From the NCBI GenBank assembly GCA_035771175.1, contig CM069593.1, forward strand, positions 42,283,741-42,347,740: DNA of 64,000 nucleotides, given 5' to 3'. The translations under genes and the position numbers were made by a program. The notes under the pieces were generated by a model. It did no database searches and was not told the DNA's origin. It saw nothing but the letters and a program-made list of their open reading frames with translations. Positions 30,119-42,011 of the stretch are shown here, piece by piece; positions within the stretch are counted from its first letter, which is position 1, and the number at the start of each line of letters is the position of its first letter. This DNA is from Paratinospora sagittata (Eukaryota > Streptophyta > Magnoliopsida > Ranunculales > Menispermaceae).

Positions 30119-31340
30119 GTGAAAGAAGTGCGAATCGCACGAACCTCATGGTGAGTTAGAGCAAGGAAGAAATACAATCAGAGAATGTGTGCGGTATGCA
30201 ATGGAACCATCATGGTGAATGAGATGTACAATAGTAGTGTTGATGCAATGGCTAGAGTGGCACAATGATGAAAGGATACTCGATACGATAGTTTGACCCG
30301 AGCAATATTCAAGAAGCAAGTAGAGATTCAATGGCCGTCGAGTGTGTTGACATAAGAGCATGTGCGAGGATGTATGTCAAGTGAAGCATATGGAACAAGA
30401 TGAGTGTAATTGTTGCTACAAGTTGCAAAGACAAGGCATTAAGCGCATGTCACATGTGAAACAATAATGTTAAAGGTCGCTAGCACTTGGAGAGGTCCGG
30501 TGGGATCCAAGCTAGTAATGGGATTGGTATGAGAAACGAAACTGCACAAACAAGTTGCGACAAGGTGATCACGTCAGTGGACAACTTAAGAATGTACTAG
30601 AACATAACTAAGGTGTTGTGTGTGTGGCTATGAAGGTGATGGTTCCGAGTAATAGTGAGGACTACTGGCCATCAATGTTGCTAGCTCCAATGTGAAAGCA
30701 GTATGTGGCAAACTTGCTTGAGCATCAGAGGGATGGTGGCAACAATTTGAGAACAATGAGTTTCGATGAGACGACTGAAGATACGAGTTGTGTGGGTTCA
30801 AGCGTGGCTTTGCAATGGTTTGGGGTGAATGCCAGTGAGCGAGGTGCCTCTAGTGTATTCAAATGTATGCAAGCAAAGTTTCCAACAGTTGGAACAAACC
30901 CAATGAGGCGTAATGAGTTATCTTGCCTCGGAGAAGAGCATGCCAGATTGGTTTTGGGTGATCAGTGGGTCACATACAAGTTCAAGAGTAAACAAACTAC
31001 CATGTTCAACATATGAGTTAGTCCAAGATAACGAACGTCATTCAGCAGAAATTGAATTGAGGCAAATCTTCAGCGTCAACGAGGGAAATTGTTCGGAGAA
31101 ACATATACTTCTAGGTGGGAACTAGTACATCATAAGTGAACAGTTGAGTACCTTGTGGTATGAGTACCATAAAGACAGATGGGGTGAGCTGCTTGTTCTT
31201 AGGGTGAAGACGTGGCGTCAAGGGACTAGAGTTCAAGATTGCGGTGAGCTTTGCTCAAGACCTCAGATGTGCAGAGTGGTCATAAACGCAACTTCGAAAG
31301 TTCATGGCGGGATGATGAGATCCTTTTTGGCAAGGAGTAC
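30119..31340 (+). mobile_element. noncoding interior of an older LTR element (LARD-like)
   Basis: About 1.2 kb after the primer-binding site with no gag or pol motif. Open frames here (for example 30705-31016) have no recognised domain. It could be a large retrotransposon derivative or the truncated leader of an autonomous element. The right side is cut by the LTR beginning at 31341. Confidence 0.45.
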
Positions 31341-34102
31341 TGTCACACCTCGATTTTTCCAACCTGGTCATGTGCGCTATGATAGAGAGTGATTGACCAG
31401 AGTAACCTAACTGGGGCGTGAGTGTCTATCATTTTCTTGCAATGCCCTTATAATTAATATGAGAATTTTGAAATTAATAAGATTATGTGTCTAGGGACAT
31501 TGCTTAATCCTAATCTAATTGTGCATGCAATTTTAATCACCTGAAACTAGATGTCTCAATATTTACCTTGGTCATATCATAAACCATATCATAGTCATGA
31601 GATTATATCATTCTAGAATACCAAATACCCTGATATTTTAAATCCAGCGGGCATCACAAGACTAGATTCATTTTCAATTTTGGCATAATTCATCCATAGG
31701 AACAAATTTATTAATTAATGATTCATGTGAGATTGGATTAATTAAAGTTATACATATGTCGAACCATATGACATAAATAACATTAAAACTAGTTGTCATA
31801 CCCTTAGCATAACACTTGACATACTAAAATCAATTAAAATACCAATATTGTTCCTATTGGAACTATTATTCTTACTAGTAAGTACAAATGACCACTATAC
31901 ACAGCCAAATCTAAGCCACTAATAGTACTAGCTACTACTATTCTTCAACCCATGAATTGCTCATACTGCATTTTTCATTTCAGAAAAAGAAAGGTGTGAG
32001 CTAATGCCTAGTGGATCATCATAGACAATTTCTAGTAATTTGTATTTATTAATGGCAAAATTTATCAAATAATATTAGATAACAACCAAGTGCAAACATT
32101 ACGTTACAACATTAAATTATTTGAAAATTGTCGCTAACCATCCATTTAGGGTTGTAGACCACCCTGGCGGAATCACCTTTTCCCTCAGAATTCCTATTGA
32201 TTGGAGTCCGAAAATACCAGCCATTGCTACATGTAACTTTGACCTTTCGAAAAACCCTAAGCTAGGCCAAGACAACTTTCAATGTATTGTTATCTTTTTA
32301 GTGTGTTCTTAGTGTGACAAGTAACAACATGACTTAAAATAAGATATAGTATAATCGAGAAAGCATGTTAGAAAACCTTTAACCATTAAACATGCATTGC
32401 ATATATTAACAATTAATCAATACAAGTATACTAGAAGACACATATATCATAATATATAACATGTCGAAAATGACGCATTCATCATAATACATAATATGAA
32501 TGACCATAATATTTAAAACATCGAACCACATAATGCGCATATCATGTACAAGTTCGTATAAAGACAAATATATCATAACACGACAATTTTTTAGGAGATC
32601 AACATCAATCTATATACCTAACATGACACGATATAACATGCCAATAGTAAATATAAACCATAGAAAAAGTCAAGGTTCGTCCCCACCTGAATCGTTAAAT
32701 TCTACCGTGTTCAGATTCCTTGGCACGTGTTCTGAACTTATACAGTTTGTGCCTAAATTAATCATTTTATTCTATGTTACACATTATATTAATATAGTAT
32801 GCATGCACAAATATTGTATGGTGGTGGTTACATTTTACATATAATATAACCCAATAAAATTTCATATGATACAATATAATAATTTAGATTGTTAAATGTA
32901 TAATATGATATAACATAATCTGGTTATATGGTATGTGATATTGTATATATGATGTATATAACACTATATACATATCCATTTATATATGGTGTGTGGTGGG
33001 TGGCATTTATAATTTAAATAATAAAAATAATAGTATATATAACTGCATAGGATATATGTAATTAGGTGGGTAATGACGTGGCGTAAAGTTTAATGGGTGC
33101 TGGTGATAATTGATGCCATTAAAAGATATATTATACAACATATATGATATTATACTATGGCGGTTTTCTCTGCAAATATATATATATTCTATCACAAACA
33201 AGTAATAACATGTACTTAAAACGGGGACAAGTACATATAGACCAGAACTAAGCTTATCAACTTACATTCAAGAACAACATATCTGAGACAACTTGAAGAA
33301 AGCATAGCATAAGACTCTTTAAGACTAGAAGAAAACTAAAAGACTTGATGATTTTCGTATGAGGACTCGATGATCTACAACTGAAGAGTGGAGTGGTATT
33401 TATAAAGGTTGGGGAAGCTTTGCAGACTTCAGACGTCTTCAAATCGGGACAGCTGAAGGATAAGAAGGAATCTGCGAGTGGCTGAGTCGAGTGGAGTCTG
33501 AATTGACAAGTGCATGTGCCTAAAGTTGATGGCAAACAAGGTGTGCTGGTGAATAGTCTTACTTTTGGGAAAGTAAACAGCGCGTTGTCGGCTACTGTTC
33601 ATGTTTTATCAAAAGAAGATGCTTAACGTTTTGTCGTGTTGTGTCGGTAGGACTTGACAGAGTGAGCTGTTTGCAATGAGAATGAATCTTTGCACGATAA
33701 GATTGACAATGAAAAAGGATAACGTGGATGCAATTATCGATCATGGAGACGGAGGCGGATACTGTAACTCTGGAAAGAGACTGATGAGTAGTTGTCGAAA
33801 ATGGTAACTTCATCTGAGAGTATAGGCTAAGGATGATAATGCACTTATGTAAAGATGATGATGACTTGTTCAACAAGTTACTTATGTAAAGCTTCTCCTA
33901 CAAGCCACTTAAAATAGTACTAATATAGAAAATGATATTAATAAAAATAATAACATCACCAATAATATTTTTTTTTTATATAAGCAATAATCACACATCA
34001 AACATCAAATACACAAACATACACACCAAGGCGAGCACATAGAGGTTGGGAAAAAAATGCAAATTGGTCATGGGCTAGATGAAATGATTCTAGGGCGCTA
34101 CA
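31341..34102 (-). repeat. 3' LTR of the second (decayed) chromovirus
   Basis: 2.76 kb. In element sense it starts TGTAGCGCCCTAGAATC at 34102, directly after the pol end, and ends GAGGTGTGACA at 31341. A TATA box (plus-strand tatttata at 33397-33404, sense TATAAATA) is suitably placed about 700 bp into the LTR. The left boundary is inferred from the TG terminus and the change of sequence character, so it is less certain. Confidence 0.6.
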
Positions 34103-34316
34103 TCACACGCACCTTAAGTGAACTTCGCCCTCGAAGTTTAAAGGTTAAGAAATTACCTTAGCCCATGAACTCGGCAAAGTGCTCCCTCATGCAGTCCTCA
34201 CGCTTCCAAGTAACCTGCTCCTCACCGTGGAATTGTCATTTCACCTTAACCGTACGAATCTCTCGGTTGCGCAATCTCTGCACTTTTCGATTAAGTATCT
34301 GGATTGGTTCCTCATA
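34103..34316 (-). pseudogene. integrase C-terminal chromodomain-like piece of the second chromovirus
   Basis: Minus-strand translation shows '[20 protein letters not shown]', 'VKWQFHGEEQVTW' and 'REHFAEFMG', the chromodomain-like end of pol. It stops at the insertion point of the solo LTR at 34322. The remaining integrase continues at 36685. Confidence 0.75.
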
Positions 34317-34321
34317 ATAGG
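34317..34321. repeat. target-site duplication ATAGG (left) of solo LTR
   Basis: ATAGG is repeated exactly at 36680-36684. Confidence 0.88.
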
Positions 34322-36679
34322 TGTAACACCCCGTAGTTTTAATTAAATACATACGGTAAATTACACATATATCGAGATGTATAATATACGTATTTTATAT
34401 GTATGAGCCAAATATATGCATGTATGAAAATACATACTAGATTTAAGGAGTATTAGTAAATAAATAAAAGTATTAAATAAAGATGATACATATGAGATCA
34501 TCCTATATGGGTGCTTACAATTTAAAAAAAATGAAGTGGAATTAAATTGATTAATTTATGGGGTTGAAAATATGTGGATTGGAGTATGATTTAATGCATG
34601 TGTGTATATAAATACATGTGAAATAAGTGAATTGAGTTATAAATGAAATTAAGAAAATGGTGTAGATTGAAATTGAAGTATTAAATGAATTATAGAAATG
34701 AGATGAGTTGAATGAAAATGAAATTTGATGGAGGAGTTGGTTATTAAGGGGAGCCTAGGTGCATATGATCATTTTTTAATATACACCTCTCATCTGTCAT
34801 TTCTAATATCTCTCTTATCCCCACCAGATTGCAACAAAAAGAAAAAGAAAAGAAAAGAAGAGAAAACGTGTAAAAAAAAAATAAAAGGAAAAGAAGTTGC
34901 AGAGAAGAAAGAACGAGAGAACGAGAGAAAGAGAAGAAGAACGGAAGGGAGAAACGTGAGATTCGCGCGAAATCGGGACTCGCGATAAGTGATTTTCACT
35001 CTATTTCTTCGTGAACTTGATATCTAAGCTAGATGTAACCTCTCTTTCGGAGTAATTTTTGTTGTGGGAGCCGTTTTACGGGGTTTTCAAAAATTGGGGT
35101 TTTGACCCAACGTGAATGAAAATCCGCTATGAAGGTTGGAAAATACTTCCTAGGCTGTAGAAACCTTAAATATATGGTTAGATTGAATTTATGTGTTCAT
35201 TTAGAATTTTTATAGCCGTTGAAAGTTTGTTGGAAGTTAAAGTTTAGATTGAAAACCTTTTGAATCATTTAAAACCCAATGAAACTCCAGTTTAAGGCTA
35301 TAGAATGGTAGAATGCACTGTTACGAGTCCATCAATGCTAAGTTCATGATTTTTGGAGACCGTTTGACAATTTTAGTAAAAATTTACATGTTTTCAATGA
35401 ATAGTGACGACGTAAACAGTGACGTGAATAATACTATGATCATATCCGGTTAATAAAATAGAATTTGAATCCAATGAAGTGAGTTGAGAAATTGAGTTTG
35501 TACATAGATATGACTAAATGAAATTGAATTATGGAGTGGTTGTGACAGATTGAGTTAGTTGGATTTATGGATTTAAATTGGAGCTGGACTCGAAAGCGAC
35601 GGTGATGGTATTTAAGTTGAAAAGTCATGTACTGTGAGTATATTTTCTTGATTTTGGTTCTTGTATGACATTTTAAATATATGAAATGTTTGAATGTAAA
35701 TATGCTATGCATATATTGTTGCATTGTGTTTTAATTTGCTTTCATAAATGATTTCTTTTGAGCATTGGAGCATGCGAGACTTGCAAAGGCAAGTTGGTGT
35801 CATTTCGTTAGGAATTAGACCCGGATGAGTGGTATGCATAACCTCATTGTCAGTAGGCCTGTCCTAACAAGGATTGGAGATCCTTGAAATGACTGTGAAT
35901 TGGGTAATGAGAGGTTGTGGCTACCCTGTAACGGCCATACAAAGGTTAGACCCGCTCTCTTGCCCTGAAGGAGGGAGATTGTGGATTTCATGAAAAAATG
36001 ATGCATTGTTTTCTTGAAAACTCATGAAATTTATGTTGTTGACACGTATAATATATTCGTTGAATGATGCATGTGTTTAATAAGTGTTTGAAATGATTTT
36101 AAATGTTATATTTCTCTAAATGTATATAATTGCCATCTCAAGAAATATATTCACTGAGTTGTTGTTTGCTCACTTCATTTCCTTCAATATTTCAGGTACA
36201 GAGTTAAAAGAAAAGGCACGAGAATAGATACGTGAGTTAGATTCTTATTGTGTTAATGTACGTGTATGCGAAAGAAATAGATTATATTTTCTTTATTTTC
36301 AAATGAATATATATCACATCCTACATATATATATTATCACATAGATGGTTGTAAGGAAACATGAATTATGATTTGATATCTTGTGATGATGAAATGAGGT
36401 GATCATGGATATTTATCAGGTGAGAATTTAATTTGTGGAATGAATGCGATGATGATTTATATATATATATATGTTTGATTTGATTTGTGGTATATTAGGA
36501 AAAAATTGTGAATTGTCCATTTTATGGGGAGGCACTGTCGAAATTTCTGAAAATTTTGGAAAGGATTGCGAGACTATGTGAAGGCTGACAGTGTATTGTA
36601 TACTGTATATGGGTATGTATATGGGTATGTATAGTGTATAGTACACGGTGCCGGTCATGACGTTAGGGGCGTCGTGACA
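34322..36679 (+). mobile_element. solo LTR (2358 bp) inserted in integrase
   Basis: Begins TGTAACACCCCG, ends GTCGTGACA, and is flanked by ATAGG on both sides. No internal region is present, so it arose by LTR-LTR recombination after insertion. It lies inside the integrase gene of the second chromovirus, so it is younger than that element. Orientation plus is judged from the position of the A/G-rich region (34835-34975) and the CACT...CTCAC block near 36150-36175, both placed as in other LTRs here. A fragment of the same LTR family is at about 45085-46485. Confidence 0.88.
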
Positions 36680-36684
36680 ATAGG
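36680..36684. repeat. target-site duplication ATAGG (right) of solo LTR
   Basis: Exact repeat of 34317-34321. Confidence 0.88.
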
Positions 36685-37340
36685 TCTCATCCTGCCTCTA
36701 ATCTAAGACGTGATCAAAATCACTCTTGTACAATCTCAACATCGACACATGAAACACATTATGTACTGCTCAAAGAGAGTTATGCCAATACTGGACTGAT
36801 AATTGTTGTTGTACGTGAACTCACACAGGTGCAAATACTCCTCCAAATTACCACCGGACTCAATGACACAAGCTCAGAGCATATCCTCTAAAATCAAAAT
36901 TGACATCTCGGACTGGCCGTCCATCTGAGGATGATATGCGGTACTGAGATCTAGCCTCGTCCCGAGTTGCCTCTGCAACCCTTGCTAGAACACCGATGTA
37001 AACCTCGAGTCCCTATCTGATACCATCGAAACTGGTACCCCATGAAGCCTGGCTGTCTCCCGCATATACAACCTGCTCAACTTGTCCATAGAATCCTTAA
37101 TGTTCACTGACAAGAAGTGAGTGGATTTGGTCAAGCGATCCACTATGACCCATATAGCATCATGTTTCCTCGGGGTATAGGGTAATCCCATCACAAGATC
37201 CATGGTAATATGCTCTCACTTCCACTCAGGGATGGCAAGTGGTTGCATCTGCCCTCCAAGCTTCTGATGCTCAGCCTTGACTCTCTGACAGATCTCACAT
37301 CTCTTAATAAACTGAGTTATCTCTCACATCTTCTTCATAT
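36685..37340 (-). pseudogene. integrase core of the second chromovirus
   Basis: Minus-strand translation shows '[20 protein letters not shown]', the core Asp in 'VSDRDSRF', 'HPQMDGQSE' with the catalytic Glu, and 'CEFTYNNNYQSSIG'. It then jumps directly to the segment normally found about 110 residues later, so the region between the core and the C-terminal domain is deleted (near 36785). Stops replace Trp and Arg codons in several places. Confidence 0.8.
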
Positions 37341-37639
37341 CATGATTGGTTCCGCCCGGATGAATAGAATATTGAGATCTATGAGCCTCTTGGAGTATGT
37401 TCTGCCTCAACTATGGATCTGCGGGAGCCCATAAACGTCTCCTATATCTCAAAGCACCATCATGTGACACGTGATAATCGACATGATCACCAATCTCAAC
37501 CTAAAACTTGTACATCACATAATCAATGTCAAGTCTTTACTGGTCAATCACCTCCCGGACTCGACTAGGCTGAGCTCTCATCTGAGCACATATCACAATC
37601 TCATTTGAAGGGTTAGGACATACACTCATCACTGTAGCC

Positions 37640-38100
37640 GCCTCATGTAGTCCTCACTCCTGAGACATCTGGCGCGCTATCATAATTATCTCTACCCGCT
37701 TCCTGCTCAATGCATCAGCCACTACATTGGCCTTACCAAGATGGTATTCCAATGTGAAATCATAGTCTTTTAGGAGCTCTAACCACCTTCTCTGCCTCAT
37801 GTTCAACTCTTTCTGAGAAAACAAATACTTGAGGCTTTTGTGGTCAAAATACAAGTTGAACTTCTCACCATATAGATAATGCCTCCAAATCTTCACGGCG
37901 AAAACCACTGCGGCCAGTTCTAAATCATGAACATGATAGTTCTTCTCATGCACTTTCAACTGCCTCGATGCATAAGCAATGACCCTATCCTTCTGCATCA
38001 ACACACACCCTAAGCAGATACGAGAGGTATCAGTATAGCTAACCAACTGCTGACCAGGCTATGGTAGAATCAATACTAGCGTCGATGTCAACCTCTTTTT
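37640..38100 (-). pseudogene. RNase H of the second chromovirus
   Basis: 130-codon frame at 38046-37654 with 'SYTDTS', '[20 protein letters not shown]', 'FDHKSLKYL' and '[10 protein letters not shown]'. The sequence order is typical of gypsy RNase H; the frame is open here but broken on both sides. Confidence 0.85.
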
Positions 38101-38105
38101 CAGCT

Positions 38106-38820
38106 CTAGAAAGGCATTCTCGTACTCATCCGCCCACACAAAGGGCACATCCTTCTCGGTAAGCCTAATAAGAAGTGCCCACACAAAGGGCACATCCTCT
38201 TGTAATAACCTGCTAAACCCAAAAAACTCCTGATCTCGGTCACTGTGGTAGGTCTAGGCCAATTGATAATGACTTCAACCTTGGACGGATCAACAAAAAT
38301 CCCCTCTAAACTCACCACATGACCCAAGAATCTCACCTCGGTGACCCAAAACTCGCACTTGCTCAACTTCGCATACAATTTATGCTCTCTTAGAGTCTGC
38401 AAAGTCACTCTAAGGTGTTCCTCATGCTCAGCCTGAGTCTTGGAATACACCAGTATGTCATCAATAAAGTCAATGACAAACTTATCCAGATACTGCCTAA
38501 AAACTCTTTGCATCAGGTCCATGAACATCGTCGGTGCATTAGTAACACCAAAAGGCATCACGAGAAACTCATAATGTCCATATCGGGTCCTAAAAGCTGT
38601 CTTAGACACATCTTCATCCCTAATCCTCAGCTGATGATAACCGGAACGCAGATCAATCTTCGAGAAGAATCTCACTCCCTTCAGTTGGTCAAACAGATCA
38701 TCGATCCTCGGGAGAGGACGCTTGTTCTTAATGGTCACCCTATTGAGTTGGCGGTAGTCAATACATGACTGCAAACTCTCATCCTACTTTGTGACGAAAA
38801 GAACTGGAGCTCCCCAAGGT
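38106..38820 (-). pseudogene. reverse transcriptase of the second chromovirus
   Basis: 222-codon frame with 'IDYRQLN', '[15 protein letters not shown]', catalytic FIDD in '[10 protein letters not shown]', and 'FLGHVVS'. The sequence after 'GLAGYYK' is disturbed by a duplicated 21-bp block (38132-38152 and 38177-38197) that destroys the frame. Confidence 0.85.
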
Positions 38821-38864
38821 GACACACTTGAGCTAATGAAGCCCTTAGCCAACAACTCCTCAAG

Positions 38865-39690
38865 CTATTTCTGCAACTCATTCAACGTCATTCTATATGG
38901 TGTCATGGAGATAGGCTTCGTACCAAGGACCAGCTTTATGAGAGATTCGATTTCCCTCTTCGGAGGCAATCCGGGAAGGTCCAAAAGAAATACATTAGGA
39001 AAATCTATGACTATAGCGATGTTCTCAAGTCTCATCCCACTGGTCTCATCATCCTCTAGCACTATCCTAGCTAAGATCTCTTTGTCTCCATCAGTTACCA
39101 ATCTACCTCTGGTAATTGGTTGGTTCGATGCTCTCCCTTGCAATGTGAACTCAGAATGCCCATGGATCGGGAAAATGACTCTCTTCGCAAAGCAATCAAT
39201 CACTACATGGTATGCGGCGAGCCAATCCATCCCAAGGATTGCATCAAACTCAAGGAAATTTAGGACTTTAAGGTCCGCGGGCATCTCGAAGTCCCCAACT
39301 CTCACAATACAGTGCTTACAAACCAAGTTCGGATAGATTCTCTCCCCAGCTACAGTACTCACAACCAACCATGTCCTAGCTCTAATGGGAGTCAAATGCA
39401 ATCTATCTACCATGCGTCCATATATGAAAGACAAAGTAGATCCAAAATCAAATAAAACATGCGTCGAAATATCACAAATATGAAGAGTTCCTTCTACTAA
39501 GGCCGTCGATGCAGTTGGATCTGGCTCGGTGGCTGCCTAGGCAATCTCTCTGCCACTGGAATGTTGTACTGTACCCGGAGATGCCAACGGTGGGTTCGGA
39601 CATTCAATCCTTCTGTGACCCGGCTTACCACACTGGTAACAAATGAAAGGAGCTCTCGAAGCAGTAGACTATGACTGGGATGTAGCCCCG
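38865..39690 (-). pseudogene. nucleocapsid knuckle and protease of the second chromovirus
   Basis: A CCHC knuckle (CYQCGKPGHRRIEC) is readable at about 39650-39600. The protease active site reads 'VLFDFGST' where functional copies have D-S/T-G, so the catalytic Ser/Thr is lost. The stretch '[11 protein letters not shown]' follows, as in other gypsy proteases. Stops occur between the knuckle and protease. Confidence 0.8.
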
Positions 39691-39904
39691 TTACCACCTC
39701 TGCCTTTGCCTCGACCTCGGCCTAACTGTGGAAGTGGTGGTCTCTGTGCTTGACTAGCCACTGAGATAGAAGGTACTATGAATGGCGGAGATCTGACACT
39801 AGTCTAGATGTGAGATGACTCACTCGGAACACCTTCATACTGTGTCCCCGTCTGGAACTTCCACTTTTTCCCCATTTCTTTTCCTTATAGGAGTTCTTCC
39901 CACT

Positions 39905-40800
39905 TGTCTCGGCCTGAAACTACTGAGGTACCTGAACTACGACTTTAGCATGTCCCTCAATATGCTCGTGCAGCTCAAATTGTGCGGCCCTCATGGTCAT
40001 TGTCCTGAACTCGGACATCGCAATCACTGACAAGGCCTGCTTGATAGCTGGCATCAATCCTAACATTAACTGTGTGATCCAGTCCTCAGTCGACTGTACC
40101 AAACCCAGAGCATAAGCAGACAACTGCATGAACTTGATCTCGTACTGACGAATAGTCATGGTTTCCTACTTAAGGATCATGAATTCACGCCTCTTCTTCA
40201 GCCTCTCAGTACCAGAAACATAGGCCTCTAGGAATAGCTGCCTGAACGACTGTCAACTCTGTACTGTGCCTCAGTTCTTCAATACAGATGTCCACCAATC
40301 ATCTGCGTCACCCTCCAGCATATGGGTAGAACATAGCACCTGAGCCTCCTCATCAAGGCTAAGAATCTGAGCAATCTTCTCTACATTTTTCAGCCAATCC
40401 TCTGCCTTTTTCAGTTTTGCTCCCCCATAGAACTTCTTAGGCTTCAGCTTCTTGAACTTCTCTACCATCCTGATCTGATGGTCTGAAGGGCCTCTGGCTG
40501 GAATAGGAACTGGGGTAGGTGCAATCTCTGGCTGTGGTGCAGCCATAGGGGGCTCAATTGCATCCTCATCTCCCATAGGTTCGGTCGCAACCTCACCAAC
40601 ACCATCCTTCTGGGGTACAACTGGAGGTGGCTGCAGTGTTGTGGCTTCTGACCTCCTAATCAACTCCTGAATCTGAGCTGTCTGAGCGGCCATCAAAAGA
40701 CCCTGTGTAGCAACAAGTTCTTTCAGTCTCCTCATTAGATCATCTTCCTCAGATGAATCCATGTGTGGTTGTCTTCTTCCACTTCTCCTCATGACTCTGA
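39905..40800 (-). pseudogene. gag of the second chromovirus
   Basis: Begins about 40789 at MRRSGRRQPH. Shows 'KKFYGGAKLKKAEDWLKNVE', 'EGDADDWWTSV', then after a stop and frame change 'TMTIRQYEIKFMQLSAYA', 'QLMLGLMPAIKQAL'. This is a gypsy gag with two or more inactivating changes. Confidence 0.8.
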
Positions 40801-40810
40801 GAAGCACAAC

Positions 40811-40812
<2 letters not shown>

Positions 40813-40848
<36 letters not shown>
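40813..40848. repeat. (TA)n microsatellite upstream of gag
   Basis: About 18 TA dinucleotides directly before the gag start of the second chromovirus. Confidence 0.9.
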
Positions 40849-40849
<1 letters not shown>

Positions 40850-40859
40850 CTTATTCATA

Positions 40860-42011
40860 TCTTAACTTATATATATGAATATAATTGTATAGTATATATA
40901 TATATAAACAAATCTTCACAGGAGCCGAAGTACACACGTGCTTAATTCTTGCATCTTTTCTTCTGCTTCTCTGCCAACAACAACCCCCACGTATCGCACG
41001 ACTAGTTTTCTGAGATATAATAAGGAGGGTGAGCTAAAAGCCCAGTGGTCATACCCAATAGTTCCCACGCATTAAACCTATCGATAGTACATAATTCAAC
41101 CATAACAAACACGCATTACAAATGCAACAATCATAACATCAAAATTCACATATATGAAAAGCACGTGCACGAGAATATGTATAGAACGCATGTGTATGAA
41201 TGATTTCTTTTGCACTTAGCAGGATAAATCAAAACTCAAGGATTGCATTTAGCACATAGCATGACCCCACCGCACCCAAAGATTGCATTTAGCACACAAC
41301 ATGGGCCAATCACACCCAAATTCATATGCAAAAGGAGTACATGATGTAGGATGAATACATCACTATGAAAACGAGTAATACAAGCAAACCTCAGGAATCA
41401 TCCCACCTTGATTTTGCTAGGGTCTCCCTCGTTGTTAGAATTTCTCTAGAGTCTTTCTATTGAAACTCTTTTTCTCAGAGAGTGAAACTGAAACAGAATT
41501 TAACTTAACCCCTAGCCCCTATTTATAGAAGCTCAAAAATTTATGTTCCCATTTTTCCCTTGATCATTTCTGATAATTACAAGTAGGTAAATTTACCATT
41601 TTGCCCTCAAGTGCAAATTTACTATTTTGCCCTCAGGTGCAAATTTACCATTTTTCCCTTGAAAGTGAATTTATTATTTTACCCTCGTATGTTTTCCTTA
41701 TTTACTACTAGATAAATTAACCATTGTGCCCTTAGACTTTTATGATAATTACAAGCCAGTTGAATTTACCAATTTTCCGGACTTTCTAGTATTTACAAGT
41801 TAGGAAAATTTACCATTTTGCCCTTGGACTTTAATGATTATTACCAATTAGGTGTATCTACCATTTTGCCCTTGGCCTTTTATGATATTTTCTAATTAGT
41901 TGTTTCTTTGTAAGATTCTAGGATTGCAGATTTGTGTGGTATTACACATAGAGCTTGGGCAAAAATGCAAATTGGTTATGGGCTAGATGAAATGATTTCT
42001 AGGGCGCTACA
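40860..42011 (-). repeat. truncated 5' LTR-like region
   Basis: In minus sense it starts TGTAGCGCCCTAGAAATC-like at 42011, has a TATA box (plus-strand tatttata at 41520-41527, sense TATAAATAGGGG) and the block CACTGGGC...GCTCACC (41029-41050) typical of these LTRs. It then reaches gag without a recognisable primer-binding site. The LTR end and primer site seem to have been deleted. It is the probable 5' LTR of the second chromovirus, although it is not clearly alignable with 31341-34102 by eye. Confidence 0.45.
41580..41890. repeat. degenerate repeats of an 'aaatttaccattttgccct' unit
   Basis: At least six spaced copies of the phrase taccattttgccct or close variants occur in 300 bp, some adjacent (about 27-bp period at 41600-41660). 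They lie upstream of the LTR TATA box in element sense, so could be U3 repeats. Confidence 0.7.

Noticed and set aside
31341..31360. TGTCACACC at 31341 as the 3' LTR start of the older plus-strand element with primer site at 30107
   Set aside because: The sequence that should recur from that element's LTR (ending CATGACA) is not found after 31341, whereas the minus-strand pol end at 34103 needs an LTR here. The boundary remains uncertain.
34725..34999. Lys/Glu/Arg-rich open frames on both strands in the solo LTR
   Set aside because: They lie in an A/G-rich noncoding block that is also present, rearranged, in the related LTR copy at 45360-45430.
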